Below, one piece after another: positions 28,731 through 41,198 of a stretch of 64,000 nt of DNA. Each line of letters begins with the position of its first letter. Within the stretch, counting starts at the first letter, position 1. The position numbers and the translations under genes are program-made. Origin of the DNA: Lytechinus pictus (lineage: Eukaryota > Echinodermata > Echinoidea > Temnopleuroida > Toxopneustidae); contig NC_087257.1 of assembly GCF_037042905.1 (NCBI RefSeq), positions 22,015,001 to 22,079,000 on the forward strand, given 5' to 3'. The notes under the pieces were generated by a model. That model did no database searches. It worked only from the letters and a program-made list of their open reading frames with translations, and was not told the DNA's origin.

Positions 28731-29697
28731 TATAAGATAAAATAATGAAATAGAAATTAATGAGTAGTTTTAAGGGAGAGACCACTAATCCTCGGACAAC
28801 GAAGAATACGAAATTGATGTGTTCAGAAATCACTTAGTTTAGAATTAATGGAATACGGGGTATACTTTTGTATTGTCCATTTTCATTTAACTACAGTCCA
28901 ATCTTTGAGGACGAATGTTGATGAGATTCATGGCCGTACCCATGTTAATTTCATTTTGTGTGCATTAATATATTAATAGAATAAGGACCTGGAACAAAAT
29001 TTGGGTTCATTTCGTTCAAAGAGACAGAACAATAAGCAAAAAAAAGTATGGAAATTTCTGAAAGACAATTAAGAGCCCCCTGTCATATTGAGTTATTGTT
29101 CTCAATCATCATTCTCTTTTCTAAGTTGTAAGTGAAGCATATCTTTTAACCTGGAATAACATTGTCTTTGTTCAGTATTAATGGATCTACATAATGAGTA
29201 ATTAGCACTCATCACGATATTGGTTCACTAGACGTTGGCTACGTGCAGTTACCATGACACGTTTGATCACTCCGCAGGAACCATGTCACGTGACAGATAA
29301 CATTTTGCATTTCATATCTACATGGTGTTATGGTAATTAAGGCGCAGATAAAGTAGAAATTAATTTGATGTCTATGCATGAAACGAATTGAAGAGGATTC
29401 TATATGCAGTATATTAAATATCAAGTCTATCGAAACTGCGAATTGTTTGGAATAAATAGTTCGAAATTAAACAAGCTAAGCTATAAAATTCAGAAGCAAA
29501 TTAAAAGAGTTAACTTGGTTATATCACCTCAAAGTTTCGTGTTTTTTCAGAAAATATTTATATTCTTAAAGCCGATGGTATGCAAATGGGTGAACCGAGT
29601 ATGTTTTGCACGTTCGCTATTTTTTTTTTGGATTTCATTGTAATATAGATTATGAAATATTTAAATTTTGAATTCCTATAACATGTATAATGTAAAT

Positions 29698-29897
29698 CAG
29701 GGGCAGATCCATGATTTTTCCAAAGGGGTGGGGCACATTTTTCCGAGGAAAAATTTGACAAGCAAAAAAAAGGTCTTCACTTTCAAAAGGGAAGGCACAC
29801 TTATGTTTAAATGCATTTTTTACATTTAAAAAATTCAATTTTGCTTTTCAAAAAGGGGGCACGGGCCGGATATGCCCCCCCCCCGGATCCACCAGTG
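29698..29897. mobile_element. 200-bp hAT-like MITE with 8-bp TSD
   Basis: The ends CAGGGGCAGATCCATG and CGGATCCACCAGTG are inverted. The target duplication is ATGTAAAT (29690-29697) and ATGTAAAC (29898-29905), 7 of 8. It lies just outside the left edge of duplicated unit U1. Confidence 0.75.
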
Positions 29898-30347
29898 ATG
29901 TAAACCATAGTTTGGCTCCACCTTAAACGCCATTATAATAACGTATTATGAATCAATCTAGAGGGATTTCTTTTCACATTACCCGTGTCCGCTGAATTCA
30001 AACGCAAGCCGAATTTTGAATTATAAATAACTTTTTTTATTTTTCACACAATTTTGATCAAGTTTGCAATACTATTTATGTTTTGATTTATTGATTGCTG
30101 GGTTTCTGTAACTACTGATTTTTTTAACATAGATGGGCTAAGTTAATACAACTCTTCACTTCATTAGCTTAATACTGATATGATATATATAAGCAGATAT
30201 TCATTATCCGTATTATAAAGTCACTCTGTGGGGTGCATTAAAATTATACAAGAGCTGAATATTATTTTATTATTTTAATATAGTTTTATGCCGACGCTTT
30301 GTTTAAATCATGGTTAATTCAAATGCCCCCTCTTTGTATGGCTAAAC

Positions 30348-30522
30348 CAGGGTCGTATCAAGGATTTTCCAGGGGGGGGGCATTTTTGTACAGGAAAAAT
30401 TTGAAAAGCAAAAAAAAAGTCCTCACGGGCGTGTGCATGACATATTCCTCTAAAAAAAATTGTGCCTCTCAAGGGGGGGGGGGCAAGCCAGAGGTACCAG
30501 GATGTACCTGGACCCGCCACTG
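30348..30522. mobile_element. Small GC-tract MITE in U1
   Basis: The left CAGGGTCGTATCAAGG and right GACCCGCCACTG ends and central G runs match the counterpart at 45489-45650 in U2. The insertion therefore predates the duplication. The target duplication is not clean. Confidence 0.5.
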
Positions 30523-31072
30523 TACATTCGGTGCTCACATGCATGAACAATAACTGGAATGAAATGGAATACAAATTTGCTTTCTCCTGAACACAACACA
30601 CTATTAAATTGTTAATGAGAGAGGAACATACATGTTTATGTTTTCAGTTGGGACTTGAATGTTTCTGTTGATAAATTATGGTGTAATTCGCTAGGCAGCA
30701 AATTTATTCTTTTTATCTTTCTTATCATAAACGCATGATCATACTATGTACCCAAATATTCTTATATTGTCAAGGGGATCTACACTTTACAAGCGTTACT
30801 TTTAGTGGACTCCCTCATTTCCATTCCCATGTGCTCTGTTTAATACTGCTTTTCTTGAAATGTCAATTCCTAAATTTGTATTTGATCTACAATCCTTTGT
30901 ATCGGGTTTGAGTGGAAATGAAATAACGAATTGAATTGATTTGATCAAAAAAATATGACCCATTATGTTACTGACCCACCCCCTGTAAACTAAAAAAAAA
31001 AATCAATATTTGTATCAGTGTTTGTATTGTATTTGTATTGTATTTGTACCCCTAGGTGAATAGGCTCGGTGT

Positions 31073-32800
31073 AAAAATGGCAGAGGTAAAATGGCAGAGG
31101 TAAAAGTGGCAAAAGTAAAAATGGCAGAGGTAAAAATGGCAAAGGTAAAAATGGCAAAAGTAAAAATGGCAGAGGTAAAAATGGCAGAGGTAAAAATGGC
31201 AGAGTTAAAAATGGCAAAGATAAAAATGGCAAAGGTAAAAATGGCAGAGGTAAAAATGGCAAAGGTAAAAATGGCAAAAGTAAAAATGGCAGAGGTAAAA
31301 ATGGCAGAGGTAAAAATGGCAAAGATAAAAATGGCAAAGGTAAAAATGGCAGAGGTAAAAATGGCAAAGACAAAGATGGCGGAGGTAAAAATGGCAGAGG
31401 TAGAAATGGCAAGATTTAAAAAGCTACTAAAAATTATTACGTTAACGGGGACGTCATTTGCGAGCAGTTTTCCCCATATATGGTGTAATAAAAATATCAA
31501 TGAAATGTCATTAACAAAAAAATGGTTTTAATTGAACCTTAAGTTTATTGACATACAAATAATTTCACATCCGCTCCTGAAAGGTTTTTTATTAGCAATC
31601 ATGAATCACTGATTAAAAAAGATTAAAAAGTAGACATTTTGGTGAATAAAATATGGGGTAGTTACTAGTATATATATCACGTCACAGATAAAAAACTAAA
31701 AAACTTCTAATAACTTTCTTAATCTTTGACGGGTTTTCCGCAAACCTTCATCAATATATTTTTTCTGCTATTTTAACAGTAAACCATTTATCAGGGTGAA
31801 TTTCCCCTTCAAAACAGGTCGATAGAATGGTACCTACGAAACACCTATATATATTTAAATCCCTGATTCGCTACACATTTCAAAATTCATGCGGTAACCG
31901 TTGCCATAGAAACTAGTTAAGGAACCTGATATCCACTTGGACTAGCTGCAATGAGGTATTACTCTGAAAATGTGAACACTAGTTGCTATTATTATATCAT
32001 TTACATTAAACTATATACGTATCATATCAATATCTATTCGGATCCATTATGCTTTTGAAATATGAAAAATTACTTTTATTACAGAACGTTTTGTTATTTT
32101 TCTGTTATCCAAGTTATGCAAGTGGTTCAAAGAAATCCCGAGCTCGTCTATTTCAGTGTGTTAATGGTAGCGCACATTGGTGTTTATATTACAATTCGTT
32201 TGGTATGGATGTGATGAAGTGTTGTTCTACTATACGAACTGGCCAAGATAAATCCTTTCATCACTCACTAATTGAAATCATTTTGGCATGAACATGTTTG
32301 AGTTTAATCATATCAACGATAAAGTATTGACCTAAAATGATTTATTAAAAAAAAATCCAAATAATATCTTATCACATCAAAATACTCATTTTGTCGATAG
32401 GAGTCCATTCAAGGTCAATAATTATCACTTATATTAACTGGAAAGGCTCTTATCTTTTCCTTGCTGATCTAGCATGTCATGATCTTTACCTCTGTCATTT
32501 TGCCTCTGCCATTATCACCTCTGCCATTATCACCTCAGCCATTTTTACCTCTGCCATTTTTACCTCTGCCATTATTACCTCCGCCATTTTTACCTCTGCC
32601 ATTTTTACCTCTGCCATTATTACCTCCGCAATTATTACCTCCGCCATTTTTACCTCTGCCATTATTACCTCCGCCATTTTTACCTCTGCCATTATTACCT
32701 CTGCCATTTTTACCTCTGCCATTATTACCTCTGCCATTTTTACTTCTGCCATTTTTACCTCTGCCATTCTTACCTTTGCCATCATTACCTCTGCCATTTA
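31073..32800. mobile_element. TU-like foldback element made of inverted 15-bp arrays
   Basis: The left arm (31073-31412) is about 23 direct copies of the 15-mer AAAAATGGCAGAGGT. The right arm (32485-32800) is about 20 copies of its reverse complement. About 1.07 kb of unique AT-rich DNA lies between. The whole is absent from the matching site in U2 (around 46240/46692). Sea urchin TU elements are known for long inverted termini with an outer domain of 15-bp repeats, and this fits that type. I could not define a clean target duplication. Confidence 0.65.
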
Positions 32801-33289
32801 ACCCCCACATCCATGTTGAAAATTATTGGTTGTAACGCGGACGGTTTCATGTGTTGCAGTTGTCTTGTTGTTTTTGTATAATATTATAATATACTTTGAA
32901 ATATATAAATATATATATATATATATAAAGTATATATATATTTTTTTTTTATTGGGGCGGGGTGCATGCACGTGCGTTGAGTAAATAGTATGTTCTTTCG
33001 TTGATAAATTGTCTCACAGTTCCAACCAGGTGGGGATGCGTCAGGACATTTTAAGGGTGGGCAAGACTAACAAGTGAATATTTTTGGTATTTTAGTGTAC
33101 GACACATTCTTTTTTTTTTCTTATGTATTCTCATTTCCCCTCTCCATTTATTTTTTTTCTCTTTTTATTGATTTGTTACTATCACAGGGGCTTACGCATT
33201 GCGCCGCCCCTTGATTACAACTTTTGATAATTTTTTACACGCATTTGACATTATCTACCCCAGCAAGTATAGTCATGATGCTTTCATAA

Positions 33290-33720
33290 GCCATTACGAG
33301 ATAAACCTTTTTAGAGTACGGATTCCCTAATTAGAATCGGCGAAGTTCATAGAGGGTCGAAAAACTTAAGGTTGTTGACCCTTTGGCTTGAGTCATCGAC
33401 GTTCTGAATCAGCTATGGTCCAGCTATTCTGGTCGTAATGTTACGAATGCTAGAGTGTCCAAGTCCATGTCCGCAGAAGCTTTTTTCTTCTTGGTGATTT
33501 GAATATATCTACTACACAAATCAATAGAAGCTATAGTATAGTCTTACAATCTCGCCCCTCACTGCTCCGCGAACTTTCCCACGAACTTGAAAAGAAGCAC
33601 GACATGGATTAAAAGAGATTAATGACATAGCTTGAATTGATAAGACACAATTAATACTCAATTAAACTTGATCAGCATTATATTTCTGATTAGGAGTTGT
33701 TTTGGTATACAATACTAGGA
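33290..33720 (+). repeat. Conserved noncoding block (copy 2 of 5), U1 block 1
   Basis: It contains TTTCCCACGAACTTGAAAAG and the Su(H)-like site at 33576-33583, then AGAAGCACGACATGG. It is near-identical to 47210-47640 and related to 36155-36600. It lies upstream of the ghost promoter at 35590. Confidence 0.65.
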
Positions 33721-35589
33721 AAGGCTTGTCTTTAAGAGCTCCATTAAACAGGACCTATACCATACGACTCCTTTGAAGTGACCGGTCACCTTATATTAGA
33801 CATGTGATAATAAAATCAAACTGAGGCGGGTCGTGTTTAATAGTTTATCAATTTAGGAGTCTATATTGGATTTGTACCACTGTACAAGGCTGAAAAAAAA
33901 TGTAATAAAATGAATTATACATTCGCAATTCAGAGAGATGTGACCAAATGTCTCATACATTGGCGAAATCGTAATTTCAAATAGCTAATTATACTAAGTG
34001 CGCGTTTGCTTGTCATAATTTGCCGCATGGCAATAACCAATTTCGTAGTTATTCTGGTGGTATGATTACCATTTTTTTTTCTCCATTATAAAAATGGGCA
34101 AATATAACAAGCAGATTATTCCCGATGGTGGTATTTTAAGCTCATATATATATATATTTGTTGTTCTTGTTATTTGATGTGATGTGATGTGACTTGATAT
34201 AATTTTGATTGGAATTGTTTTCTCCACTTTTGTTTATCTATTACAAATTATGCATCACAATCAGAACATAAATGAATTATACTTTTTTATACTTTGGCAA
34301 AGAATATTTTTTCTTACATGAACATAAATATTGTTTTGTGAAGTAATTAAGTAAGAGTAAAAATGAAAGATAAGAAGAAAAAGTGGTGGAACCCTAAATA
34401 AAAAGCATATCTTGCAATTCCCAAGATATAGTTCGATCCGTGGTTTTGTTATCCTTTTAATGTTGATTTCTTGATGATTTCCATTCATTTATACCTAATT
34501 AAATTTTGTTTCTCTAAAATGTAATTAATTATCACTATTTACATTTTTTTTCGTTTGGTATATCTATAATTGTATGAGATATATAAGATTGCATAAGTAA
34601 ACCAAAGCCAAATTTAAAAGTAAAAAAACAATTCGGATGCCTTCCCCAATTCATCAGTTATGAGTGATGAGAAAGAAATATTTTACTTTCTACATCAAAA
34701 TGCATCCATTACAGGCTGTAGCTAAAAAAATATCGGCTTTATAAAACCCGTGAAGGAGCGATTGACAATACTATGAATTCATTTATATAATAATAATAAT
34801 GGCCAATATAATATTTAAAAAATATATAATTTCAGGAGTGCTAAAAATAGGAATGTAAAATGTATTCCATTCTGTATTTCAATTTTAATTATTCTTCTTT
34901 TCTTCATAAACAGGTTTTGTCGTCTTACAAGCTGTCAGATCTGACAAATTTCCTTGATTTTTAATTAACAAATAACAATGGTTTTAAATTACCACGATTA
35001 CTGTCTGGTAAACCTAACTTTGTCGGATAAAACATCAGGAAAGTCCTTTCCTTAGATCCCCTGATTGCATATGTTACTGTTAGCCCTTAATACACAGGTG
35101 ATTTAAAACAAAACATGATTTATTCAGAATTCCGACAAGACTGAAATTGTACGAAACAAACATTACGAGTATTGAAACATCAATTTCCCAGAATAATCAA
35201 CTTTCCAATAATAACAGAAGGAATGGATCATAACTTTTTTTATATGTTGACGGAGTAATATCATTACTCCGCCAACTTTATTCTCTTATAAGTTATAATA
35301 TCTTTGACTGCGGATAGAGAAATATTGTCGTGGTGATGCTAGGACAAGTACATAATTTTATCATTCTCATTATGATAATTCATTTCTTACATCATTCTAG
35401 AAATAGTCATACTTTCTCACGGTGCTCAGTCCCATGCTGAGTTTGGCTGAAGTTGTGCAGAATTTCTTTCTGTTCGAGATAAATTGGTACATCCTTTCCT
35501 TTGTTTTCTGAGATTTTCTATAGATTCAATCGAAAGAGCCTGCTTTGATGTCGGAGTTTATTGAAAATGAAACACCGTACACTGTACAG
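33721..35589. other. AT-rich spacer in U1, no gene seen
   Basis: It is conserved with U2 48,0xx-49,8xx as part of the duplication. ORFs are short and not conserved between the units. I see no feature beyond the duplication itself. Confidence 0.5.
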
Positions 35590-35840
35590 TGCGCTGAAGC
35601 CATTGACTCACTACCAAACAATACACACCTCGGACATTGCACGTCAAAGTTCATTGATGTGCCCGCCTCAATAAACTATTGACCATTCAGAGCGCCGCGA
35701 AGCGGTCTCACCTCTTGCTTGATGAAAAGAACCGTTCACGTTTGACGTACCATGCCGAATTCTATGAAACGTGGTTCATACATCGTTCTTCGTTGCTATT
35801 TACAGAGGAAGTGTCATAATACAATGTGAGTTTAGGAGGA
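35590..35840 (+). pseudogene. Ghost Krl promoter in U1 (no exons follow)
   Basis: GTCAAAGTTCATTGATGT, CAATAAACTATTGACC, GTTCACGTTTGAC, GCCGAATTCTATGAAAC and GGAAGTGTCATAAT occur in the same order as in the promoters of Krl-like B and C. The match stops near 35870, where a LINE 3' tail begins. No zinc-finger exon follows before the next block at 36155. I read this as a decayed Krl unit. Confidence 0.65.
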
Positions 35841-35884
35841 CTGGCTGGGTTATTTAGGGCCAAAGTGCCATTACTATAGTGCAA

Positions 35885-36100
35885 CATGATCATGATCCTT
35901 TATTTTGTACTCTTCTGCTTTCTTTCTTCTTTTTCCTTTTCTTCTTTCCCCCTTTTTTCTATCCCTCTTCCTGTATTTGTTATCCACCTTGTTTGTATAT
36001 TTGCGTTCTTTTTTTGTGCCTTGTACAAGCATTTGCAATTCAGCCTTTGGCTGCAACGAATGTTTTTTGATGTATCAATAAAGACCATTATTATTATAAA
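35885..36100 (+). mobile_element. LINE 3' tail in U1
   Basis: The sequence CAATTCAGCCTTTGGCTGCA, then TGTATCAATAAAGACC and (ATT)n, is a common echinoid non-LTR retrotransposon 3' end. The copy in U2 is at 50138-50350. It marks the point where homology between ghost and real Krl units is lost. Confidence 0.55.
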
Positions 36101-36154
36101 ATGTCATATTTTAATTCGAACATTTTTGGGGGAAGGGGGCTGGAGTACAATAAA

Positions 36155-36600
36155 GTAAAGGAAGATTTTGAGGTTATTGACCTCAGTCAGTCTTGGTGTC
36201 CTTGCACTTGAGTCATTGGTTTATATCTGATTCATACAAGGGTGTCCCTCGTCTGTGGTAGACTAGACAAGGTATAAAGACTAAGTCCATAGAAGCCTTT
36301 CTTCTCTGTCACTTGAATATAACTATACAAATCAATAGAAGCTACAGTCTTGCAATCTCGCCCTCGCTGCTTCGAGACCTTTCCCACGTTCTTGAATAGA
36401 AGCACGACACGGACTAAACAGATATATTACAGCGCTTGAATGGATGAAGATGTTCTAAGCCTCAATTAAACTTGTCCTCTTGTATTTAAATTCAAAAGAA
36501 AATCAAGGTATATAAACGTTTGATAAAAGGTATCGTCGTTTGATGCACCGCTTGCATCTTTATCGATAGTCTACCTGGAATATCTGCAACCGTTTTTTAT
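36155..36600 (+). repeat. Conserved noncoding block (copy 3 of 5), U1 block 2
   Basis: This block is diverged from block 1 but keeps TTCCCACG (36381-36388, Su(H)-like), AGAAGCACGACACGG and ACAAATCAATAGAAGCTA. It sits about 1 kb upstream of the Krl-like gene B promoter. Its best match is 50405-50860. Confidence 0.65.
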
Positions 36601-37109
36601 TTTTTATTTTTTTTGGGTAAATTATTCATATTTCATTTATGTAAGCAAAGTACGAAACTACATGTATGACAATTTGTAAATGCCTTTACCCCGAGATCCA
36701 TCCCGATTTGTGATCAGATCAGAATTCTTTTTCTTTCGTTTTTTGTTCAACAAAGTTATTAATTCTATAATAATCAAAGTGCAATTTACTCGAGACCTGA
36801 TTTTATCCACTGAAAAACGTAGACATGGTTTAGAGAAAATATGTCATTATCTTCGTCATTTATTGCCGATCGTTACACACGTTTAAGCCTTTTTATAAAG
36901 CTTTTTTTTTCTCCAAAAGCGTGTATTAGGCTATGTTAAAATATCAGTATAACATTACCCCCCCCCCCCACAAAAAAAACTTACCGATTCTACATGAAAT
37001 TTGGAATTTTCCGTTGATATAATCTCCACTCTCGATTTTCTTACTCAAGGCAATTTTTACATATATATGCCAGTTATTGCACGCATATCAAACAGCTAGA
37101 TACCACGAT

Positions 37110-37400
37110 TGTCCTTTGCGGGGCATCTGAAATTAGCCCAACAATAGCCCCAGCTGGTCGGCTGGACGTACGCTCGGTCAAAGTTCATTGATGTCCCCGG
37201 CGCAATAAACTATTGACAAATCAGCGCGCTAGGATCCGGTCGCTGCCCCACGCTGAATAGAGCGAATGAACAGCTTCATTCACGTTTGACCAACTTGCCG
37301 AATTCTATGAAACAGGGCGTTATAAATTGTTCTTCTTTTATTGGAAGGAAGTGTGATAACACTATGTTAGCTTTAATGACTGATATGGCATATATTGCCA
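37110..37400 (+). promoter_or_regulatory. Promoter block of Krl-like gene B, damaged CCAAT
   Basis: The GGTCAAAGTTCA motif (37176-37187) and the AACTTGCCGAATTCTATGAA region are intact. The CCAAT box reads ACAAATCAG at 37216-37224, against ACCAATCAG in copies A and C. A TATAAAT is present near 37321, where A and C have TATACAC and TATGCAT. Confidence 0.6.
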
Positions 37401-37546
37401 GGAAATATTAGTAAGCCGTCATTCTTAGCTCTTGTCTTCTTCGAAGCAACATACATACTTGTCTGGTGACTTCTCGTATTGACTTTGAACGACAAAAATA
37501 ATTTTCAGTAACTCTTTACGACTTTTGTTCCCTGAGGAATACCCTT

Positions 37547-38936
37547 ATGTCTCCTATACCTTTCGACAGCACGTAAGTAGATATATTTCTATTTAAATCA
37601 CGGCCCTGAATTCGTATAATTCAACGTTGTTTCACCCGTGTATCATGCATGTCCTCAGAGTTTAATTCATGTTTACACGCACATAATTAAAAAGGCTTCG
37701 CTTATAAATGCTCCTCGAACCAGTCTCGAATTCATCGTCTATAGTATAATAATTCTTCAATACCTTAATGTAATGAGCGAAAACAAGTATAGCTAGTATA
37801 CTGTTAATAATGCATATCATATATTGCTTGATTTCTCAGATTAATCTAGATAAAGAAAATCACCTTTCTATTATTATGTAATGTTTTTTCGTTAAGAATG
37901 ATATGAACGATTTGCAAATTCTTTTTATTTGTATCAAAACGCATTCTAATAGATTTTTTCTCTCCTTTTTATGTTTTGCAGATCTATTCGTGGCGATTAC
38001 GACATGAATCGTTTACACGCCGCGTCTTCTCTTCTATCACTTGGTAGTAAGTGTGACCTGTCACCGATCACCATAGAAACTCAGGAACCTGACTTCAACA
38101 AGGCCATTGCATCCGTCATCTGGGCTCGACATCATCACTTTACTCCATCCACCATCTTCAAATGTGGCGTCCCCAACTGTCCTCTTTGCCCTGCAGTGGA
38201 GACGTCCAATACTCATCTGCCTGGACAGAAAGGTCTTCAACGAAGTGATCAGGTAGCATCGAAGTCGTCCTGTCGTTCATCCGTCGTCAACTGGCTAGTT
38301 TCATCGTCGTCGTCCGCGTCAACGGCTCCAGTGACCAGGACCTCTCCAGCGTTGTCGTCTCATCTTGCATCTGTCCAACGGTCATGGCCAGCTCCGTCAT
38401 CACTCACTGGCACAGTTTACTCGAACTCTGATACCGAAGGTTCCCGATCTTCTCCGACAAACTCCGTGTCCTCTTCTTTGTATGTTAACGATCAATCCAA
38501 TAACGCCCGACGTTTTCCGACCGTCCCCACTTCCAGTTCTCCAATGGACATCCATTCTGAGAGACAGCTACCGTTCTCCTGCAAGTTCTGTCCCAAGCGA
38601 TTCGCTCAGGCTTCCAACTGTTCGGCTCATCAACGAATCCACACAGGAGCTCGTCCTTTCCAATGTCCATCCTGTCCCAAGTCGTTCGCTCAGAGGACGT
38701 CTCTTCGTACTCATCTACGCACTCATACTGGAGATCGTCCCTACTCCTGTCAGGATTGTCAACAACGATTCGGGGATCTTTCTACTTTGACCAAACATCG
38801 TCGTACTCATACCGGTGAACGTCCCTACCGCTGTCATCATGAAGGTTGTGAAAGAGCTTTCGCACAGTCTGGCAATCTAAAGAGGCACTACAAGACACAT
38901 CTCCTAGACAGGAAGCTGGAAAATATCACTGTTTGA
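37547..38936 (+). CDS. Krl-like four-finger C2H2 transcription factor, copy B
   Basis: Exon 1 (37547-37572) encodes MSPIPFDS and ends at donor GTAAGTA. Exon 2 (37982-38936) follows acceptor TTTTGCAG and reads on in frame, so the protein is 326 aa. The frame upstream of 37982 is intron. Four fingers lie at about 205-326 and match copies A and C almost exactly. Differences include MNRLH where A and C have MDRLH, LENITV in place of LESITV at the C-terminus, and no 17-residue segment before the fingers. A likely poly(A) signal AATAAA is at 39501-39506. It is predicted nuclear and DNA-binding. A damaged CCAAT box may lower its expression (inference). Confidence 0.9.
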
Positions 38937-39500
38937 AAAAGAGACTGATTGAATGACTATAAACTCTAAGAGAACAAATATTTTGCAATATTATAACAGA
39001 TTCATGTATGGTTTTATCACTGCCCATTTGCTTGCGTTTCAGTGACAAAGAACTCTCATTCATTATAGTTGATATCATTGGCAATTAAGATTATATTATG
39101 TAAAGTTTTTGTACTTGATAGTGTTGGTGGTAGTGACGTAATTAAAACTTGATACTCAAGTTGAACATGTATGTCTGTTATTCCATTGATGTTTTCATTT
39201 AACTATATACTTTAATTATAGACGGAAGCTTCAAAGGGCCATTTTACTACTCCGAGATGAACAGATATTTTGATCTGCTTAGTCGACTTATCAAGATAAA
39301 ATATTTTATTTTTAATGTCACTTTAAAATTTCCGTAGTATATATCGAAGAGAGAGTGAGTGGGAATGATATTGGATAAGAAAGTGAGAAAGAAAGGGGAG
39401 AAAAGTATGGGACTGAGATGGAAAATTAAGTATATGGATGAATTTAATATGTGATTTTTGTATGACGAACATTTTCACTGCAAAAATGTTGTTCATACAA

Positions 39501-39506
39501 AATAAA
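39501..39506 (+). terminator. Probable poly(A) signal of Krl-like gene B
   Basis: AATAAA lies about 565 bases after the stop codon. The equivalent hexamer after gene C is at 54541-54546 in an identical context, so both are conserved since the duplication. Confidence 0.4.
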
Positions 39507-40442
39507 TGTTTGAGCAACGTCTATTCTCTATTAAACATGACGCAATTTTGATCAACAAAATTGGTTAAAAATTGTCAAAATTGTGATAAACTATTGATCA
39601 AATGATTTTACCCACGGTTGGGATAAAAATGTCCTATATTCCAGAAATAGTCTTATTTCCAATAATTTTGTTTAAAAAAACTTGCCAGATTTTTTTTAAA
39701 TGAATACAAGACTAATCGTGGCTGGGAGGTTATACGTTGTGACGTCGAATAATATATTCTATAATCATATGAACTCATTATCCCCTCCGCCATTTTTTCC
39801 ATCTGTCTCCTCCCTCTTCTGCTTCTTCCTTTACCCCCTCCCCCCTCTTCTTCTCCCCTCTCTTTCTCCTCCCCCTCTTTCTCACCAGATTTCCCTCTTT
39901 CTCACTATTGTATTTATATTTTGTCTAATATCACTACAATATTGTCTGTTTCTTGATTATTGCTCGAACTTTCAGTGCAAACGTTTAAAAGAAATAGAGA
40001 AGAGGGCGGTAGACAACAATAAAGAGAGAATATAGAAAAATGATTAGGAAAATATTTCAAAAAGAGGGCGATATTACATGGGAAACCTATGAGAGAGGTG
40101 TGTATGAAGGTAGGGAGACGAGCAGAAACGTGAAGGCTTGAGGGGCCTAAAATAGTATGGGCGGAAAATTTTCTTAAAAGTCCCGAGCGAGAGAAGCGAA
40201 AGAACACGAGGTTTTACCTTTCTGAAAAAAAAAAATTACGTAATATTCAGACAATCATACTTTATCAATTTTGCCTTTTCTTTTTGCTTCTTCTTGTTCG
40301 CTGAATCTAATAATAATAATAATAAATTGAAAAAAAAAATGATATAATGATTATAATAAGACAGGTTACAAAATAGCTTCATATAATTTTTTTCTAAACG
40401 AAAAAAAAATATAGATTTACACAAAAAATATTAATTACATCT

Positions 40443-40449
40443 CGCTCCT

Positions 40450-40492
<43 letters not shown>

Positions 40493-40516
40493 ACTATCCG
40501 ATAGCGCCACAGAAGC
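40443..40516 (-). tRNA. tRNA-Asn(GUU), U1
   Basis: Read on the minus strand it is 74 nt. The acceptor stem GCTTCTG pairs with CAGGAGC (one G-U), the D stem GCGC pairs with GTGC (one G-U), the anticodon stem TTCGG pairs with CCGAA around loop CTGTTAA (anticodon GTT), and the T arm is GGTGG-TTCAAGC-CCACC. All stems pair, so it may be functional. The T loop has A where most Asn tRNAs have G. Confidence 0.92.
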
Positions 40517-41198
40517 TTCAATGTCAGTGTTTAGTTGTCATTGCCTTTTCAACATCAACGTTCGGCGTATATAAAGGAAAAATAACATATGTTTTCTTTC
40601 ATAAAATTAATTTTCATCACCGACACCGTTACCACTCCCCTTCTCTATTTCTCTCCCTTCCCTTCCTCCCCCTATTTCGACTAATTAGCAAGAAAATAAT
40701 ATGGAAAAAGAGGGACTTCTTTTCACATTACCCGTGTCCGCTGAATTCAAACGCAAGCCTAATTTTGAATTATAAATAACTTTTTTTATTTTTCACACAA
40801 TGTTGATCAAGTTTGCAATACTATTTATGTTTTGATTTATTGATTGCTGGGTTTCTGTAACTACTGATTTTTTTAACATAGATGGGCTAAGTTAATACAA
40901 CTCTTCACTTCATTAACTTAATACTGATATGATATATATATTGTATTGTATTGTATTGTATTTATTTAATCACGGTAAAACTTACATTCAGTCATAACAG
41001 ACTGCTTTTCAGCAAGTCCGTGAACATTAAAAACATGTAAAAGTGAGACAATACGAAAATATTCAAAAATATTACAGTAACACATAAAATAAAACATACA
41101 TAATTAAAATGAAAAACAATGATAATTAAAACTACATAAAACCGCATGTACGAAAAGAAATTATAGAAATTCTCTAGCCCCCCCCCCCGGCAGATGAG

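Larger units (their letters stand above)
24791..29690. other. AT-rich interval between Krl A and the duplicated units; no gene seen
   Basis: ORFs here are short and composition-driven. MITEs at 26139-26312, 26339-26613 and 26937-27087, a TA tract near 28605-28630 and a C12 run near 28011 are the only features recognised. Confidence 0.6.
29961..40709 (+). repeat. Segmental duplication unit U1
   Basis: It begins GAGGGATTTCTTTTCACATT and ends AATAATATGGAAAAA, where the next unit begins GAGGGACTTCTTTTCACATT. Order and orientation match U2 throughout (30163/45351, 33290/47210, 35640/49890, 37547/52591, 40443/55440). It carries Krl-like gene B, tRNA-Asn and two conserved blocks. A TU-like element (31073-32800) is present only in this unit. 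Confidence 0.9.

Noticed and set aside
31015-31531. ORFs of repeated Met-Ala-Glu-Val-Lys (and the minus-strand equivalents, also at 32391-32835)
   Set aside because: A 15-bp unit is a multiple of three, so every frame without a stop stays open. There is no start context, conservation or domain.
31073-32800. CRISPR-like array
   Set aside because: The unit is 15 bases, tandem with no unique spacers, and the genome is animal.
38365-38790. 141-aa alternative-frame ORF in Krl-like gene B (and 53416-53841 in C)
   Set aside because: It is an overlapping frame of the C2H2 coding exon, with no domain.
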